Assembly: GCA_948806215.1 (NCBI GenBank)
Contig: CAQIDI010000014.1
Span: forward strand, 1 to 26,976
Direction: 5' to 3'
Length of the DNA stretch: 26,976 bases
Source: an uncultured Eubacteriales bacterium
Lineage (GTDB): Bacteria > Bacillota > Clostridia > Christensenellales > UBA1242
The position numbers and the translations under genes were made by a program. Position 1 is the first letter of the stretch; each line of letters starts with the position of its first letter. The notes beneath the pieces are model-generated. The model searched no databases and was not told where the DNA came from. It saw only the letters and a list, made by a program, of their open reading frames with translations. This document shows, in pieces, positions 8,415 to 15,787 of this stretch.

Positions 8415-8889
8415 TTAAATTGTTTTATGTCTTGTCATATTATAACACGGAACGCCAGTAAACCCTGGATACTCGTGGTTTATTTGAAAGCCAAGTGATT
8501 TATATAGCGCAACTGCAGGAAGATTGTTTTTAACCAACGTCTAAATTAATATCATAATTATTATTTAGCATCGAATTAATCAAAGTTCTTCCCACGCCCA
8601 TATTGCGATACTTTTTATCAACAGTTATATTGGCGAAATAAATATCAGGTTTTTCTTCTTCTAGAGTTTTAAAATATTCTTTAAAAACCCTATTGAATCT
8701 TGCTCCAGCCTTGACGCCAGCTTTAATAAAACTATTTTTCATATCATCAATACTAATGCTTATTGGAACAGTTTTTGACACAATCATAGCAATAATATTA
8801 CTAGATAACATAGCAACTTGTATGTTTTTATAATTATAGATTGTATCGCAAACAATCATATTAGTTAAAACTTTTTTACCAACGCTCAA
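8415..8889 (-). pseudogene. GNAT-family acetyltransferase, frameshifted
   Basis: The leftward frame from about 8889 to 8530 encodes a GNAT acetyltransferase body, with the acetyl-CoA-binding signature VDKKYRNMGVGRTLINSML. It stops prematurely at GAC GTT GGT TAA. Shifting by one base restores a normal C-terminus, NNLPAVALYKSLGF followed by HEYPGFTGVP, ending at TAA 8417-8415. Removing one G from GTTGGTTAAAAAC gives VVKN and joins both parts perfectly. The 5' end is also doubtful: the open frame reaches back beyond 8889 but offers only a TTG without a ribosome site, and homologous-looking sequence (LLNQLHLFNND) continues upstream. I read it as a decaying gene; a one-base assembly error is the alternative for the frameshift only. 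Confidence 0.75.
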
Positions 8890-8969
8890 ATCGTTATTAA
8901 ATAAATGAAGTTGATTTAAAAGATAAAAACATAACCATCGCAGAAAAAAGAATAACTATTTAAACTTTT

Positions 8970-9014
8970 AGTTTCAAATTTGATTTGTTTCAAAACAAGT
9001 TTGGAACTTTTTTG
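8970..9014 (+). promoter_or_regulatory. Imperfect hairpin with T-run before the NUDIX operon
   Basis: AGTTTCAAA (8970-8978) pairs with TTTGGAACT (9000-9008) with one G-U pair, followed by a T-rich run to about 9020. No rightward gene precedes it, so it may be a leader attenuator or just AT-rich chance. The stretch also contains TTGGAA (9001-9006), 17 bp, and an extended -10 TGCTATTAT (9021-9029), but a start there would leave only about 10 bases before the ATG, overlapping the ribosome site. The true promoter is unresolved. Confidence 0.25.
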
Positions 9015-9045
9015 TTTTTATGCTATTATGAAAAAAGGAGTTATT

Positions 9046-9564
9046 ATGATTGAATATTTAGATATTTATGATAGAAATGAAAACTATTTAGGTTTTAAAT
9101 CCAGAAAAGATTGTCACGAACCTAATGTTAACTTTTATCACAAAGTTGTTTGGTTATGGTTAATAAATGATAAAAAAGAAATTCTTATTCAACAACGCTC
9201 TTGGAATAAAAAATTTCGTGCTGGTTGCTGGGAAGAACTTTCGGTTGCTGGGCACATTTTAAAGGATGAATCGCCCACTCAAGCTGCCCAACGCGAAATT
9301 ATGGAAGAATTGGGAGTTAATGCTTTAAACCTAACTTATTTAGATAAATGGGTAAACGATGAAAGTAAAGAAATAGTTTATTTTTATTCGGGGTTTATTT
9401 TCAACTCGATTAAAGAACTTGTTTTACAAACCGAAGAAGTAATAGATGCAAAATTTATAGATTACAAACAATTTGAAAATATGTTAACTAATAATATATT
9501 TGGAACTTACCCATTGGAATATAAAAACTTAGTATTAAAATTAACATCAAAACTTATAGATTAA
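9046..9564 (+). CDS. NUDIX hydrolase, isopentenyl-diphosphate-isomerase-like
   Basis: A 172 aa NUDIX enzyme, expected to hydrolyse nucleoside diphosphate-linked or related pyrophosphate substrates. The box is complete: G69-x5-E75-x7-R83-E84-x2-E87-E88-x-G90 (GHILKDESPTQAAQREIMEE and on). The N-terminus, YDRNENYLGFKSRKDCHE, is typical of the IPP-isomerase-like NUDIX branch (YfcD type), whose members are mostly hydrolases of unknown substrate. I chose ATG 9046 because AAAGGAG ends five bases before it; the longer open frame from 8980 begins with TTG and has no ribosome site. It heads a three-gene operon and is a paralogue of the next gene. Confidence 0.9.
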   Translation: MIEYLDIYDRNENYLGFKSRKDCHEPNVNFYHKVVWLWLINDKKEILIQQRSWNKKFRAGCWEELSVAGHILKDESPTQAAQREIMEELGVNALNLTYLDKWVNDESKEIVYFYSGFIFNSIKELVLQTEEVIDAKFIDYKQFENMLTNNIFGTYPLEYKNLVLKLTSKLID

Positions 9565-9579
9565 GGATAAGAAATATTT

Positions 9580-10185
9580 ATGGAAAAATTAGATATCTAC
9601 GATGAATATATGAATTTTGTTGGCAGTGAAAATAGAGATATTGTTCATCAAAAAGGTTTATGGCACAAAACCGTTCATTGCTGGTTATATGATAAAAGTG
9701 GAAACATATATTTTCAAATAAGAAAGGATTCCGAAAAACTTTACACAACTGCATCTGGTCATGTGTTAGCTAACGAAACAGTTAAAGATGCCTTTTCACG
9801 AGAAGTGTTTGAAGAAATAGGTGCTAAAGTTGATATTTCAAATGCAACTATGGTAGAAATTAATGCTTGGCGAATGGATAAAGTAAAAAACGGAGTTCCG
9901 TTTATAGACAGAGCTTTTGCTAATGTATATATAAATGAAATTGACGAAAACTATAACAACTTTGTTTTTGACGAAACAGAAGTTTTGGGCGTTGTTAAAG
10001 TTAATGCAACAAATTGTTTAGCTTTACTTAAAAATGAAATTAAAAATGTTGATGGCGTTAAAATAACAAAAACAAATACCGAGAAAATTAGTTTAAATAT
10101 TAATGACTTTTTAGTTATGAACGGTGAAATAGCATTATTAAAATATGGAAAAATTCTTCAAAGCATTATTAACATAAAAGGATAA
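9580..10185 (+). CDS. NUDIX hydrolase, second paralogue
   Basis: A 201 aa NUDIX protein with the full box G60-x5-E66-x7-R74-E75-x2-E78-E79-x-G81 (GHVLANETVKDAFSREVFEE and on). Its opening, LDIYDEYMNFVGSENRDIVH, closely parallels the preceding gene, so the pair probably arose by duplication and diverged. The sequence HQKGLWHKTVHCWL is characteristic of the IPP-isomerase-like NUDIX branch. It starts 15 bases after the first NUDIX stop and ends four bases before the P-loop gene, so all three are probably co-transcribed. About 60 residues after the NUDIX domain are poorly recognisable. Substrate is unknown; nucleotide-pool cleaning or side-product pyrophosphate hydrolysis are possibilities. Confidence 0.88.
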   Translation: MEKLDIYDEYMNFVGSENRDIVHQKGLWHKTVHCWLYDKSGNIYFQIRKDSEKLYTTASGHVLANETVKDAFSREVFEEIGAKVDISNATMVEINAWRMDKVKNGVPFIDRAFANVYINEIDENYNNFVFDETEVLGVVKVNATNCLALLKNEIKNVDGVKITKTNTEKISLNINDFLVMNGEIALLKYGKILQSIINIKG

Positions 10186-10189
10186 AAAA

Positions 10190-10639
10190 ATGAATATTAT
10201 TATTTGCGGATTAAAAGGCACTGGCAAAACCAGTTTGTGCAAAGAAATTGAAAAAGAATATGGTTTTAACTATATTAACGATTACACTATTTGCGATGAT
10301 TTTTTAAACAAATATTCGTTGCTTAGTTTTATTGAAAACCGAGATAACTATTGCATTGATTTGCATTATTCGCTATCGCCTAAAAAGTTATCAAAACTAA
10401 AAAATTGCATTGTTTATGTTTTAGGTTTTGCAAGTGTTAACCAAAACACTTTGTTTGAATTATTTTCTGAAAATGGCGAAACTGTAACTTTAAAACAAGT
10501 TAAAAGAAAAATTAAGTTAAGTTTAAAATTTAAAAAGCAATGCGAAAAATATGATGTTAACTTTATTGATATTAATCGCGATAGAAAAGAAATAATGTTA
10601 GAAATATTAAACCAAATTAAAGCTGAAATAAAAAATTAA
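10190..10639 (+). CDS. Small P-loop NTPase / kinase-like protein
   Basis: A 149 aa protein with an N-terminal Walker A G7-LKGTGK-T14 after a beta strand (MNIIIC), as in adenylate-kinase-like and shikimate-kinase-like P-loop enzymes. A second strand, KNCIVYVLGF, precedes a helical region with a basic stretch (KQVKRKIKLSLKFKKQ) that could act as a lid, then YDVNFIDINRDR, a typical late P-loop kinase strand. It is shorter than usual nucleotide kinases. It begins four bases after the second NUDIX gene and ends just before a strong terminator. Linkage to two NUDIX genes suggests work on a phosphorylated small molecule; the substrate is not predictable from sequence alone. Confidence 0.75.
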   Translation: MNIIICGLKGTGKTSLCKEIEKEYGFNYINDYTICDDFLNKYSLLSFIENRDNYCIDLHYSLSPKKLSKLKNCIVYVLGFASVNQNTLFELFSENGETVTLKQVKRKIKLSLKFKKQCEKYDVNFIDINRDRKEIMLEILNQIKAEIKN

Positions 10640-10640
10640 A

Positions 10641-10668
10641 AGATGCACTAAACTATGCATCTTTTTTT
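10641..10668. terminator. Bidirectional terminator between convergent genes
   Basis: A perfect 7-bp stem, AGATGCA / TGCATCT, with an 8-base loop and seven Ts on the plus strand; A-rich sequence on the other side gives a T-rich tail leftward. It serves the NUDIX operon and the GtrA-like gene, whose TAG stop (10655-10653) lies in the loop. Confidence 0.8.
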
Positions 10669-11234
10669 GTTGATTTTTGGGGCGTTGTTTTTTTAGGTTT
10701 GTTTTTTGTTTCAACTTTTTGTTCAACTGTTTTTTCTTCTTTGCTTTCTATAGTAGAATTGGAAGTTTGTTCAGCAACAGTTTCTTTTTCTTGTTCTGAT
10801 TTTAAAGCACGCTTATTTGTGTTAATGCTTTTTCCATAAACAAAAAATCTGCAATACAAAAACTCTAAAACCATATTAATAACCATTGTTAAAAACAAAA
10901 TTAAATATTCGTTCCAAGCTGCTTTTTCAAGTGCTATTCCCCACCAAATTGAAAGCGGTGTGAAAGCTAAATAGAACAGTGCAACTTTTAACATTGCAAT
11001 GGTAACATTATTTGCCGATTTAAAAGTGTATTCGCGGTTAAAGGTAAAATTCCAAACAACCGATAAAACCAAAGCTATAAAATAAGACCAGCCATAATCG
11101 CTGCCAGTATCCTTAATAATCAACTCGTTTAAAAGTGTGAAACTAACAAGTTGAACAACACCTGCAGAAATAGAAAATAAAACAAATTTTATTGCTTGCC
11201 AAACATTTTCTTTGTTACTTAATTTTTTATCCAT
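10653..11234 (-). CDS. GtrA-like membrane protein with Lys-rich tail
   Basis: A 193 aa polytopic membrane protein. The first 135 or so residues have four hydrophobic segments with GtrA-family features: FVLFSISAGVVQLVSF, a central WNFTFNREYTF motif (the family's typical NF-x-x-(R/N)-x-(F/Y)-T-F), and a final segment running into RFFVYG. GtrA proteins are thought to help flip or transfer lipid-linked sugars for cell-surface glycans. The last 55 or so residues are a hydrophilic, low-complexity Lys/Glu/Thr tail, probably cytoplasmic. A GAGGTAA ribosome site precedes the ATG, with a plausible promoter beyond. It is a single-gene unit, ending in a shared terminator. The transported sugar is unknown. 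Confidence 0.85.
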   Translation of the reverse strand: MDKKLSNKENVWQAIKFVLFSISAGVVQLVSFTLLNELIIKDTGSDYGWSYFIALVLSVVWNFTFNREYTFKSANNVTIAMLKVALFYLAFTPLSIWWGIALEKAAWNEYLILFLTMVINMVLEFLYCRFFVYGKSINTNKRALKSEQEKETVAEQTSNSTIESKEEKTVEQKVETKNKPKKTTPQKSTKKDA

Positions 11235-11255
11235 TTGTAATTACCTCACGAAATA

Positions 11256-11283
11256 ATTTTAGCATAAAATTTTATTAAGTGAA
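11256..11283 (-). promoter_or_regulatory. Promoter of the GtrA-like gene
   Basis: Leftward -35 TTCACT (11283-11278), a 16-bp spacer and an extended -10 TGCTAAAAT with TAAAAT at 11261-11256, upstream of a GAGGTAA ribosome site and the ATG at 11234. Confidence 0.45.
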
Positions 11284-11337
11284 AATAAATAAATAAATTT
11301 TTTTATTGTATTAAATAACAAACTTGAAACTAGTTAA

Positions 11338-11366
11338 TTGCTAACAAATTTAAAATAGAGTAAACT
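11338..11366 (+). promoter_or_regulatory. Promoter of the rRNA methyltransferase gene
   Basis: -35 TTGCTA (11338-11343), a 17-bp spacer and -10 TAAACT (11361-11366), placing the start about 27 bases before the ATG at 11400. The region is very AT-rich, so alternatives exist. Confidence 0.35.
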
Positions 11367-11399
11367 AATAAAGTATTATATTAAAATTATTGGTGCTAA

Positions 11400-12704
11400 A
11401 TGCTACAGAAAAATTTAGAATTAGAACTTAATATAACATCGTTTGGAATTAATGGTGAAGGGGTTGCAAAGCACGATGGTGCAGTTATTTTTGTACCATA
11501 TGCTCTACCCGATGAAACAGTTAAAGCAAAAATAATATATGCCAAAAGTTCGTTTTATGTTGCAAAAGTTTTGCAAATTTTAAAACCATCGCCATTTAGA
11601 ATAAAACCGCCTTGCCCTTATTTTGGCAAATGCGGTGGTTGTGATTTGCAACATTTAACCTATAACAAGCAATTAGAATTTAAAACAAATTTGGTTAAAA
11701 ACAACATTTTAAACATTGCAAAGCAAGATATAACAGTTTTGCCGTGTGAACCAAGTAACACACAATACTATTATAGAAACAAGTTTTCGTTTCCGATTTC
11801 GCCTAGTGGTGTTGGAATGTTTAAAGAAGGTTCGCACGAAATAATACCAATAAACAACTGCTTAATTCAAACCGAGTGGGCAAAAAGCATTATTGAAATT
11901 TTTAATAAATTTATAACCTTATCTGGAAACAGTGTTTACAACGAACAAACAAAGCAAGGCTTGCTTAAACACTTGGTTTGCAGAATGGAACAAAACCAGC
12001 TTTTAGTTTGCGTTGTTGTTAACGGAAGCAAACTAAAAAATGCCGATAAATTAATAAAAATGTTAAGCGAAAAATTTGAACATTTTGGGCTAATGCTTAA
12101 CGAAAACACACTTTGTAACAATGTTATTTTAACCGATACGTTTACATATCTTTATGGTTTTAAAACAATAACTATGTTAGAGCATCAAATTGTTTTTGAT
12201 GTTAGCATTGAAAGTTTTTTGCAAGTTAACACCTATATTGCAAACAAAATTTACGAAGAAGTGTGCGATAGTGTTACCGATGAAATTGTTGTTAATGCTT
12301 ACTCTGGTGCAGGACTACTTAGTGCACTACTTTCAAAAAAAGCAAAACACGTTTATGGTATAGAAATTGTTAAATCTGCGCACTTAAATGCAGAACAACT
12401 AATTAAACGAAACAGCATAAAAAATGTTACAAACATTTGTGGCGATGTTAAAATGGAACTTCACAACATTAAAAACTTTAACACAATAGTTTTAGACCCA
12501 CCAAGAAAAGGTTGCGATAAAACTGTTATTAATTTAATCAACTTGGTTTACCCTAACAAAATTGTTTATGTTTCGTGTGATAGCGCAACGCTAAGCCGCG
12601 ATATTAGCAATTTAAAAAATTATAAAATAACAAAAGTAAAACCATTTGATATGTTTCCTAACACACGACACGTTGAAACTTTGGTGGTTTTAGAAAAAAT
12701 TTAA
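11400..12704 (+). CDS. rlmCD: 23S rRNA (uracil-C5)-methyltransferase, RlmCD/RumA family
   Basis: This 434 aa enzyme methylates C5 of uridine in 23S rRNA using SAM. In order: an N-terminal TRAM domain (about 5-60, GINGEGVAKHDG), a 4Fe-4S cluster site with C72, C78, C81 (CPYFGKCGGC) and C154, a central RNA-binding domain, then a Rossmann methyltransferase domain with motif I VVNAYSGAGLLSALL, LDPPRKGCDK, the catalytic-cysteine segment YVSCDSATLSRD, and the terminal RHVETLVVLEK containing the general base. Length and all key residues are normal. In Bacillota one such enzyme often does both U747 and U1939 (RlmCD); RlmD or another paralogue is possible. Ribosome-site evidence before the ATG is weak. 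It is followed 11 bases later by a flavodoxin-like gene, probably co-transcribed. Confidence 0.93.
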   Translation: MLQKNLELELNITSFGINGEGVAKHDGAVIFVPYALPDETVKAKIIYAKSSFYVAKVLQILKPSPFRIKPPCPYFGKCGGCDLQHLTYNKQLEFKTNLVKNNILNIAKQDITVLPCEPSNTQYYYRNKFSFPISPSGVGMFKEGSHEIIPINNCLIQTEWAKSIIEIFNKFITLSGNSVYNEQTKQGLLKHLVCRMEQNQLLVCVVVNGSKLKNADKLIKMLSEKFEHFGLMLNENTLCNNVILTDTFTYLYGFKTITMLEHQIVFDVSIESFLQVNTYIANKIYEEVCDSVTDEIVVNAYSGAGLLSALLSKKAKHVYGIEIVKSAHLNAEQLIKRNSIKNVTNICGDVKMELHNIKNFNTIVLDPPRKGCDKTVINLINLVYPNKIVYVSCDSATLSRDISNLKNYKITKVKPFDMFPNTRHVETLVVLEKI

Positions 12705-12715
12705 TAAGGTGAAAA

Positions 12716-13213
12716 ATGATTACAATAGTTTACGAAAGCAATTCTGGTTTTACAAAACAATATGCCGAACTTATTGCAAATAAGTGCAATTTAAAAGCAC
12801 TAAGTTTAAAACAAGCAAAAAAAGAACTTAAAAAAAATAGCGATGTGTTTTTTTTAGGTTGGATTTTTGGGTCACGCATTATGGGCTATAAAAAAGCGAA
12901 CAAAAAATATAAGCTAATTGGTGCTTGCGCTGTGGGAATAACAAACCCTAATAGTGGATATAAAAACGAATTAATAGAAAAAAACAACATTAATTTAACA
13001 AACTTTTTTTACTTGCGTGGTGGAATGGATATAAAAAAACTAAAAGGTTTTAAAGCTAAATTAATAAACATTTTAGGAAAAAGCATTGCAAGAGAAATTG
13101 CTTTAAAGCAAGCAAAAAAAGAAGATAAAGAACTGCTTCAAATTATTGAAAATGGAGCAAACTTTGTTAGCGAAAACAACATAACATCTATTATAAAATT
13201 ATTAAATAATTAA
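12716..13213 (+). CDS. Flavodoxin-domain protein
   Basis: A 165 aa flavodoxin-like protein. It opens with a strand and phosphate-binding loop typical of FMN proteins (ITIVYESNSGFTKQYAELIA), followed by DVFFLGWIFGSRIMGYKKA and a later NFFYLRGGMDIKKLKGF, matching the flavodoxin_5 / protoporphyrinogen-oxidase-like (HemG-type) layout. The C-terminus is helical and Lys-rich. It is probably an electron-transfer or FMN-dependent reductase-like protein; a heme role is not implied because no heme gene lies nearby. AAGGTGAAAA forms the ribosome site, and the 11-base gap suggests co-transcription with the rRNA methyltransferase gene. Confidence 0.85.
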   Translation: MITIVYESNSGFTKQYAELIANKCNLKALSLKQAKKELKKNSDVFFLGWIFGSRIMGYKKANKKYKLIGACAVGITNPNSGYKNELIEKNNINLTNFFYLRGGMDIKKLKGFKAKLINILGKSIAREIALKQAKKEDKELLQIIENGANFVSENNITSIIKLLNN

Positions 13214-13227
13214 TTAGGAAACATAAT

Positions 13228-13299
13228 ATGGATAAAAAAAAATTTTTAGTTGATAAAGTTTATTCTTGGAAAGAAATTGAAAAAATGTTATTAAAATAA
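13228..13299 (+). CDS. Tiny 23-residue ORF
   Basis: ATG at 13228 follows TTAGGAAACATAAT, an acceptable ribosome site (AGGA, 8-base spacing). The frame encodes a Lys-rich peptide, MDKKKFLVDKVYSWKEIEKM plus three residues, then TAA directly before the terminator. It could be a small protein or the leftover 5' end of a larger gene. The position (end of operon, good ribosome site, own stop before a terminator) is the only support. Confidence 0.35.
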   Translation: MDKKKFLVDKVYSWKEIEKMLLK

Positions 13300-13303
13300 A
13301 AAA

Positions 13304-13331
13304 AGAACACTTTTTAAAGTGCTCTTTTTTA
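13304..13331. terminator. Bidirectional terminator
   Basis: AGAACACTTT / AAAGTGCTCT forms a stem with one A-C mismatch on the plus strand (G-U on the minus strand), flanked by A- and T-runs on both sides. It serves the rightward flavodoxin unit and the leftward yqeY unit. Confidence 0.75.
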
Positions 13332-13754
13332 TTATAGATTTTTTAGTGCATCCGAAACCATTTTCATATCAACACGGCTACCAAAATTTGCTTTAAAATG
13401 ACGCATAACACTTGGTATGCTTTTATCTTCTAAGCCTAAAATTATTTGTTTTATTTCTTCTTCGGTTAACATTTTTGGCAAATATTTTTCGATAGCAGCA
13501 CGTTGTAAAATAATGTTGTTTTGTTCCTGAGCATTTCCAACTTTAGCATAGTTATCGGCTTCTTCGGTTAGTTCCTTTATTGTTTTTTGAATTATTCTAA
13601 CCATATCGTCATCGTTAACTTCTTTTTTAGTTATTCTTGCATCGATTTGAACTTGCATATATTTATTTATTAAAATCGAATAAACTGCACGCAAGTTATG
13701 ATCGTGATCTTTTACAGCTTGCATATTAGCTGCCTTAATTTCATCAATTATCAT
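13332..13754 (-). CDS. yqeY: GatB/YqeY domain protein
   Basis: A 140 aa protein of the YqeY family: all-helical, related to the tail domain of the tRNA amidotransferase subunit GatB. Recognisable segments are VYSILINKYMQVQID near the start, KELTEEADNYAKVGNAQEQ, IEKYLPKMLTEEEI in the middle, and VMRHFKANFGSRVDMKMVSDAL at the end. Length is normal. The physiological role of stand-alone YqeY is not established; the fold suggests tRNA contact. Its ATG lies inside the end of the upstream ketopantoate-reductase-like gene (11-base overlap), so translation is probably coupled. A bidirectional terminator follows. Confidence 0.9.
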   Translation of the reverse strand: MIIDEIKAANMQAVKDHDHNLRAVYSILINKYMQVQIDARITKKEVNDDDMVRIIQKTIKELTEEADNYAKVGNAQEQNNIILQRAAIEKYLPKMLTEEEIKQIILGLEDKSIPSVMRHFKANFGSRVDMKMVSDALKNL

Positions 13755-14817
13755 TTTTAGCCTCCACTACACCACTTTTTAATTTTTGTTCATATCTTCT
13801 AGGATTAATTAAATATCCATCCATTAAGTTATCAATAAACATTCCCCTATTTCCACTTTCAATTTCTTTAACCATATAATAAACTCTATGATTAACTGGT
13901 ATAATAATGTTTAAAGAATTGCTAATGCGAATAAAGTAACCATTTAAATATTCAATTTCGCTTTTAACATTGTTTTCAATGCTGGTCATTAAACTTGAAA
14001 CAATGTCGCCGTTTTGTTTTTGTAATCTACGCAAAATTCTTCTTCTATAAATCCAAGCACTAAATCCGCGTTCTATAAATTGATAATAATCTAATGCACC
14101 ATAGTTTTTAACATCAACCTGCAATTCGTTTGCAAGGGTCATTGATTCGAATATCATTTTTGTCATTAATTTTTTTGCATTAGGAATTAACATTGTTTTT
14201 CTTAGGTTATAGCCTGTTAAAGCTCCAAGCGAACCAATAATGCTATTAATTATTGTTCTTGACCAAATATCTCCTATAATGTTTTGTGAAACTTCGGTTG
14301 GTGCTATGCTTGATAAAATGCTTTGCATAATTTCAAGATATGCCGAACTTTCGTTTCCAAAATTTCCAATAATCATATTTCCTGGTCGTGTTACTTCCAT
14401 TGTTGCTTTATTATGACGAACTGCTGTCCAGTTAATAATTAAAGCAAATAATCGGTTTGTGCCAACAACATTTAACATTTGTTCAACATTCATAACATTT
14501 TGCGAAGAAACAATAATTCCGCCCGGTTTTAAATATTTTAAACATTGTCTGGCAACTGCTGGTGCATCGTAAGCTCTTGTTAAAACCAAAATAACATCTT
14601 TTTTAGATGTGAAACCTTCCACACCATTAACAGCTTTAACTAAAACATTTCTGTTACCGAAAGCACCACTAATTTCAAGGTTTACGTAGTCGTCTAACAC
14701 AATATCGCTATTGTATCGCTTTGCAACTTCAACATCGTAACCTTTTTCAGCTAACATTGCAGAAACCACGCCACCTATTGCACCTGCTCCAACTACTCCA
14801 ATTTTTACTCTATTCAT
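13744..14817 (-). CDS. Ketopantoate reductase family (ApbA/PanE-like) oxidoreductase
   Basis: A 357 aa NAD(P)-dependent dehydrogenase of the PanE fold. The N-terminal Rossmann domain has GVVGAGAIGG (7-16), and the C-terminal helical domain has SSLM and SEIEYLNG, matching PanE residues that hold ketopantoate. The catalytic Lys of the family (motif LWyKLxxN) is Arg187 here, in IWSRTIIN, and the following NPLTA is GSLGA. The enzyme may use a different substrate, so I do not call it PanE. I start at ATG 14817 because TGGAG lies before it; the longer frame's TTG is part of that ribosome site. It ends in TGA inside yqeY and has its own promoter. Confidence 0.8.
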   Translation of the reverse strand: MNRVKIGVVGAGAIGGVVSAMLAEKGYDVEVAKRYNSDIVLDDYVNLEISGAFGNRNVLVKAVNGVEGFTSKKDVILVLTRAYDAPAVARQCLKYLKPGGIIVSSQNVMNVEQMLNVVGTNRLFALIINWTAVRHNKATMEVTRPGNMIIGNFGNESSAYLEIMQSILSSIAPTEVSQNIIGDIWSRTIINSIIGSLGALTGYNLRKTMLIPNAKKLMTKMIFESMTLANELQVDVKNYGALDYYQFIERGFSAWIYRRRILRRLQKQNGDIVSSLMTSIENNVKSEIEYLNGYFIRISNSLNIIIPVNHRVYYMVKEIESGNRGMFIDNLMDGYLINPRRYEQKLKSGVVEAKNDN

Positions 14818-14866
14818 TATTTTCTCCAAAATATGATTTTATAAGAAATATTAACCTTGTATATAT

Positions 14867-14895
14867 ATTTTACAAAAATTATAACACATAGTCAA
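14867..14895 (-). promoter_or_regulatory. Promoter of the oxidoreductase-yqeY operon
   Basis: Leftward -35 TTGACT (14895-14890), a 17-bp spacer and -10 TAAAAT (14872-14867), with a TGGAG ribosome site and ATG about 50 bases further. Confidence 0.55.
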
Positions 14896-14929
14896 TAGAA
14901 TATAACATTACCACTTTTATAAAAACAAA

Positions 14930-14956
14930 AATAAAAGCCAGATTTAGGCTTTTATT
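14930..14956 (-). terminator. Terminator overlapping the end of tmk
   Basis: A perfect 10-bp stem, AATAAAAGCC / GGCTTTTATT, with a 7-base loop holding the tmk stop codon, followed leftward by TTTGTTTTTAT. The 5' arm encodes the last residues of Tmk. Confidence 0.8.
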
Positions 14957-15723
14957 CTTAGTTTATTTTTAACATATTCAAAAATTTCGTTATTAATTTC
15001 TTCGCGAGATTTTATATCTTCTAAAACAGGATTATTTAAGTTTGAACCAGCTTTTATGCAATTAACAACTTTAAATTTTAATTTTTTTGCCATTTCTAAA
15101 TAAGCAAGTTCGGCTAACTTTAATCGGTTCTCGCTTTGTTCTAATCCATCGGGTAATTCTTCTCTACCTTTCTTTAATAAATTTGCATATTCGTATGGCA
15201 TATATATTAAAATTCTTATATCGGGTTTTATTAATTTATTTAAACCATATTCTAAGTTAGTTATGTATTTAAAAATTTTTGCTCTTTCTTTTTTATCGGC
15301 TACCAAACCTGCCTGATATGCAATGTTACTTTCAACATAACGGTCTAGCACAACAACATTATTAACCAATTCTTTAGTTAATGCATATTTATCGGAATAT
15401 CTATCTGCAGCATAGTAATGCACAGCAACAATTGGGTCAACTTTTGCTGTTCCTTCTGGAAAAATACATTTTCCCATATGTGGCTTACCTAAATAGCAAG
15501 CACCAACAACATAGCCTGTTGGACTTTCGTAATTAGGATATTGCCTTTTTGTTGCATTAACTCCAACTTCCTGCAATCGTTTAATAAGCATTTCCGATTG
15601 AGTTTGCTTACCAGAACAATCAGTTCCCTCAATAGCAATTAGCGGAAACAGCTTATTGTTTTTAATTAGTTTTTTGCAATCTAATTCTATATTGCTACTT
15701 GGTTCATAGCTTTTGTATTCCAT
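14944..15723 (-). CDS. tmk: Thymidylate kinase
   Basis: This 259 aa kinase phosphorylates dTMP to dTDP with ATP. The P-loop is IEGTDCSGKQTQ (about 32-43), the dTMP-binding DR motif appears as AADRYS and VVLDRYVESNIAYQAG, and a lid region KKGREELPDG follows. It has 26 or so residues before the first strand (MEYKSYEPSSN...), longer than typical bacterial Tmk; SPTGYVVGACYLGK and VDPIVAVHYYAADRY match a longer clostridial branch. AAAGGGG precedes the ATG. It is a single-gene unit with a terminator whose loop contains the stop codon. Confidence 0.92.
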   Translation of the reverse strand: MEYKSYEPSSNIELDCKKLIKNNKLFPLIAIEGTDCSGKQTQSEMLIKRLQEVGVNATKRQYPNYESPTGYVVGACYLGKPHMGKCIFPEGTAKVDPIVAVHYYAADRYSDKYALTKELVNNVVVLDRYVESNIAYQAGLVADKKERAKIFKYITNLEYGLNKLIKPDIRILIYMPYEYANLLKKGREELPDGLEQSENRLKLAELAYLEMAKKLKFKVVNCIKAGSNLNNPVLEDIKSREEINNEIFEYVKNKLRIKA

Positions 15724-15753
15724 ATTAAACCCCTTTAAATTTTATCCTATATA

Positions 15754-15782
15754 ACTCTACTTTATTTACGCTAATTAAACAA
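15754..15782 (-). promoter_or_regulatory. Promoter of tmk
   Basis: Leftward -35 TTGTTT (15782-15777), a 17-bp spacer and -10 TAGAGT (15759-15754), about 30 bases before the ATG. TATATA just downstream is an alternative -10. Confidence 0.35.
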
Positions 15783-15787
15783 GTAAA

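Noticed and set aside
8980..9045. Longer N-terminus for the first NUDIX protein
   Set aside because: It starts at TTG without a ribosome site, crosses the hairpin, and ATG 9046 has an ideal AAAGGAG.
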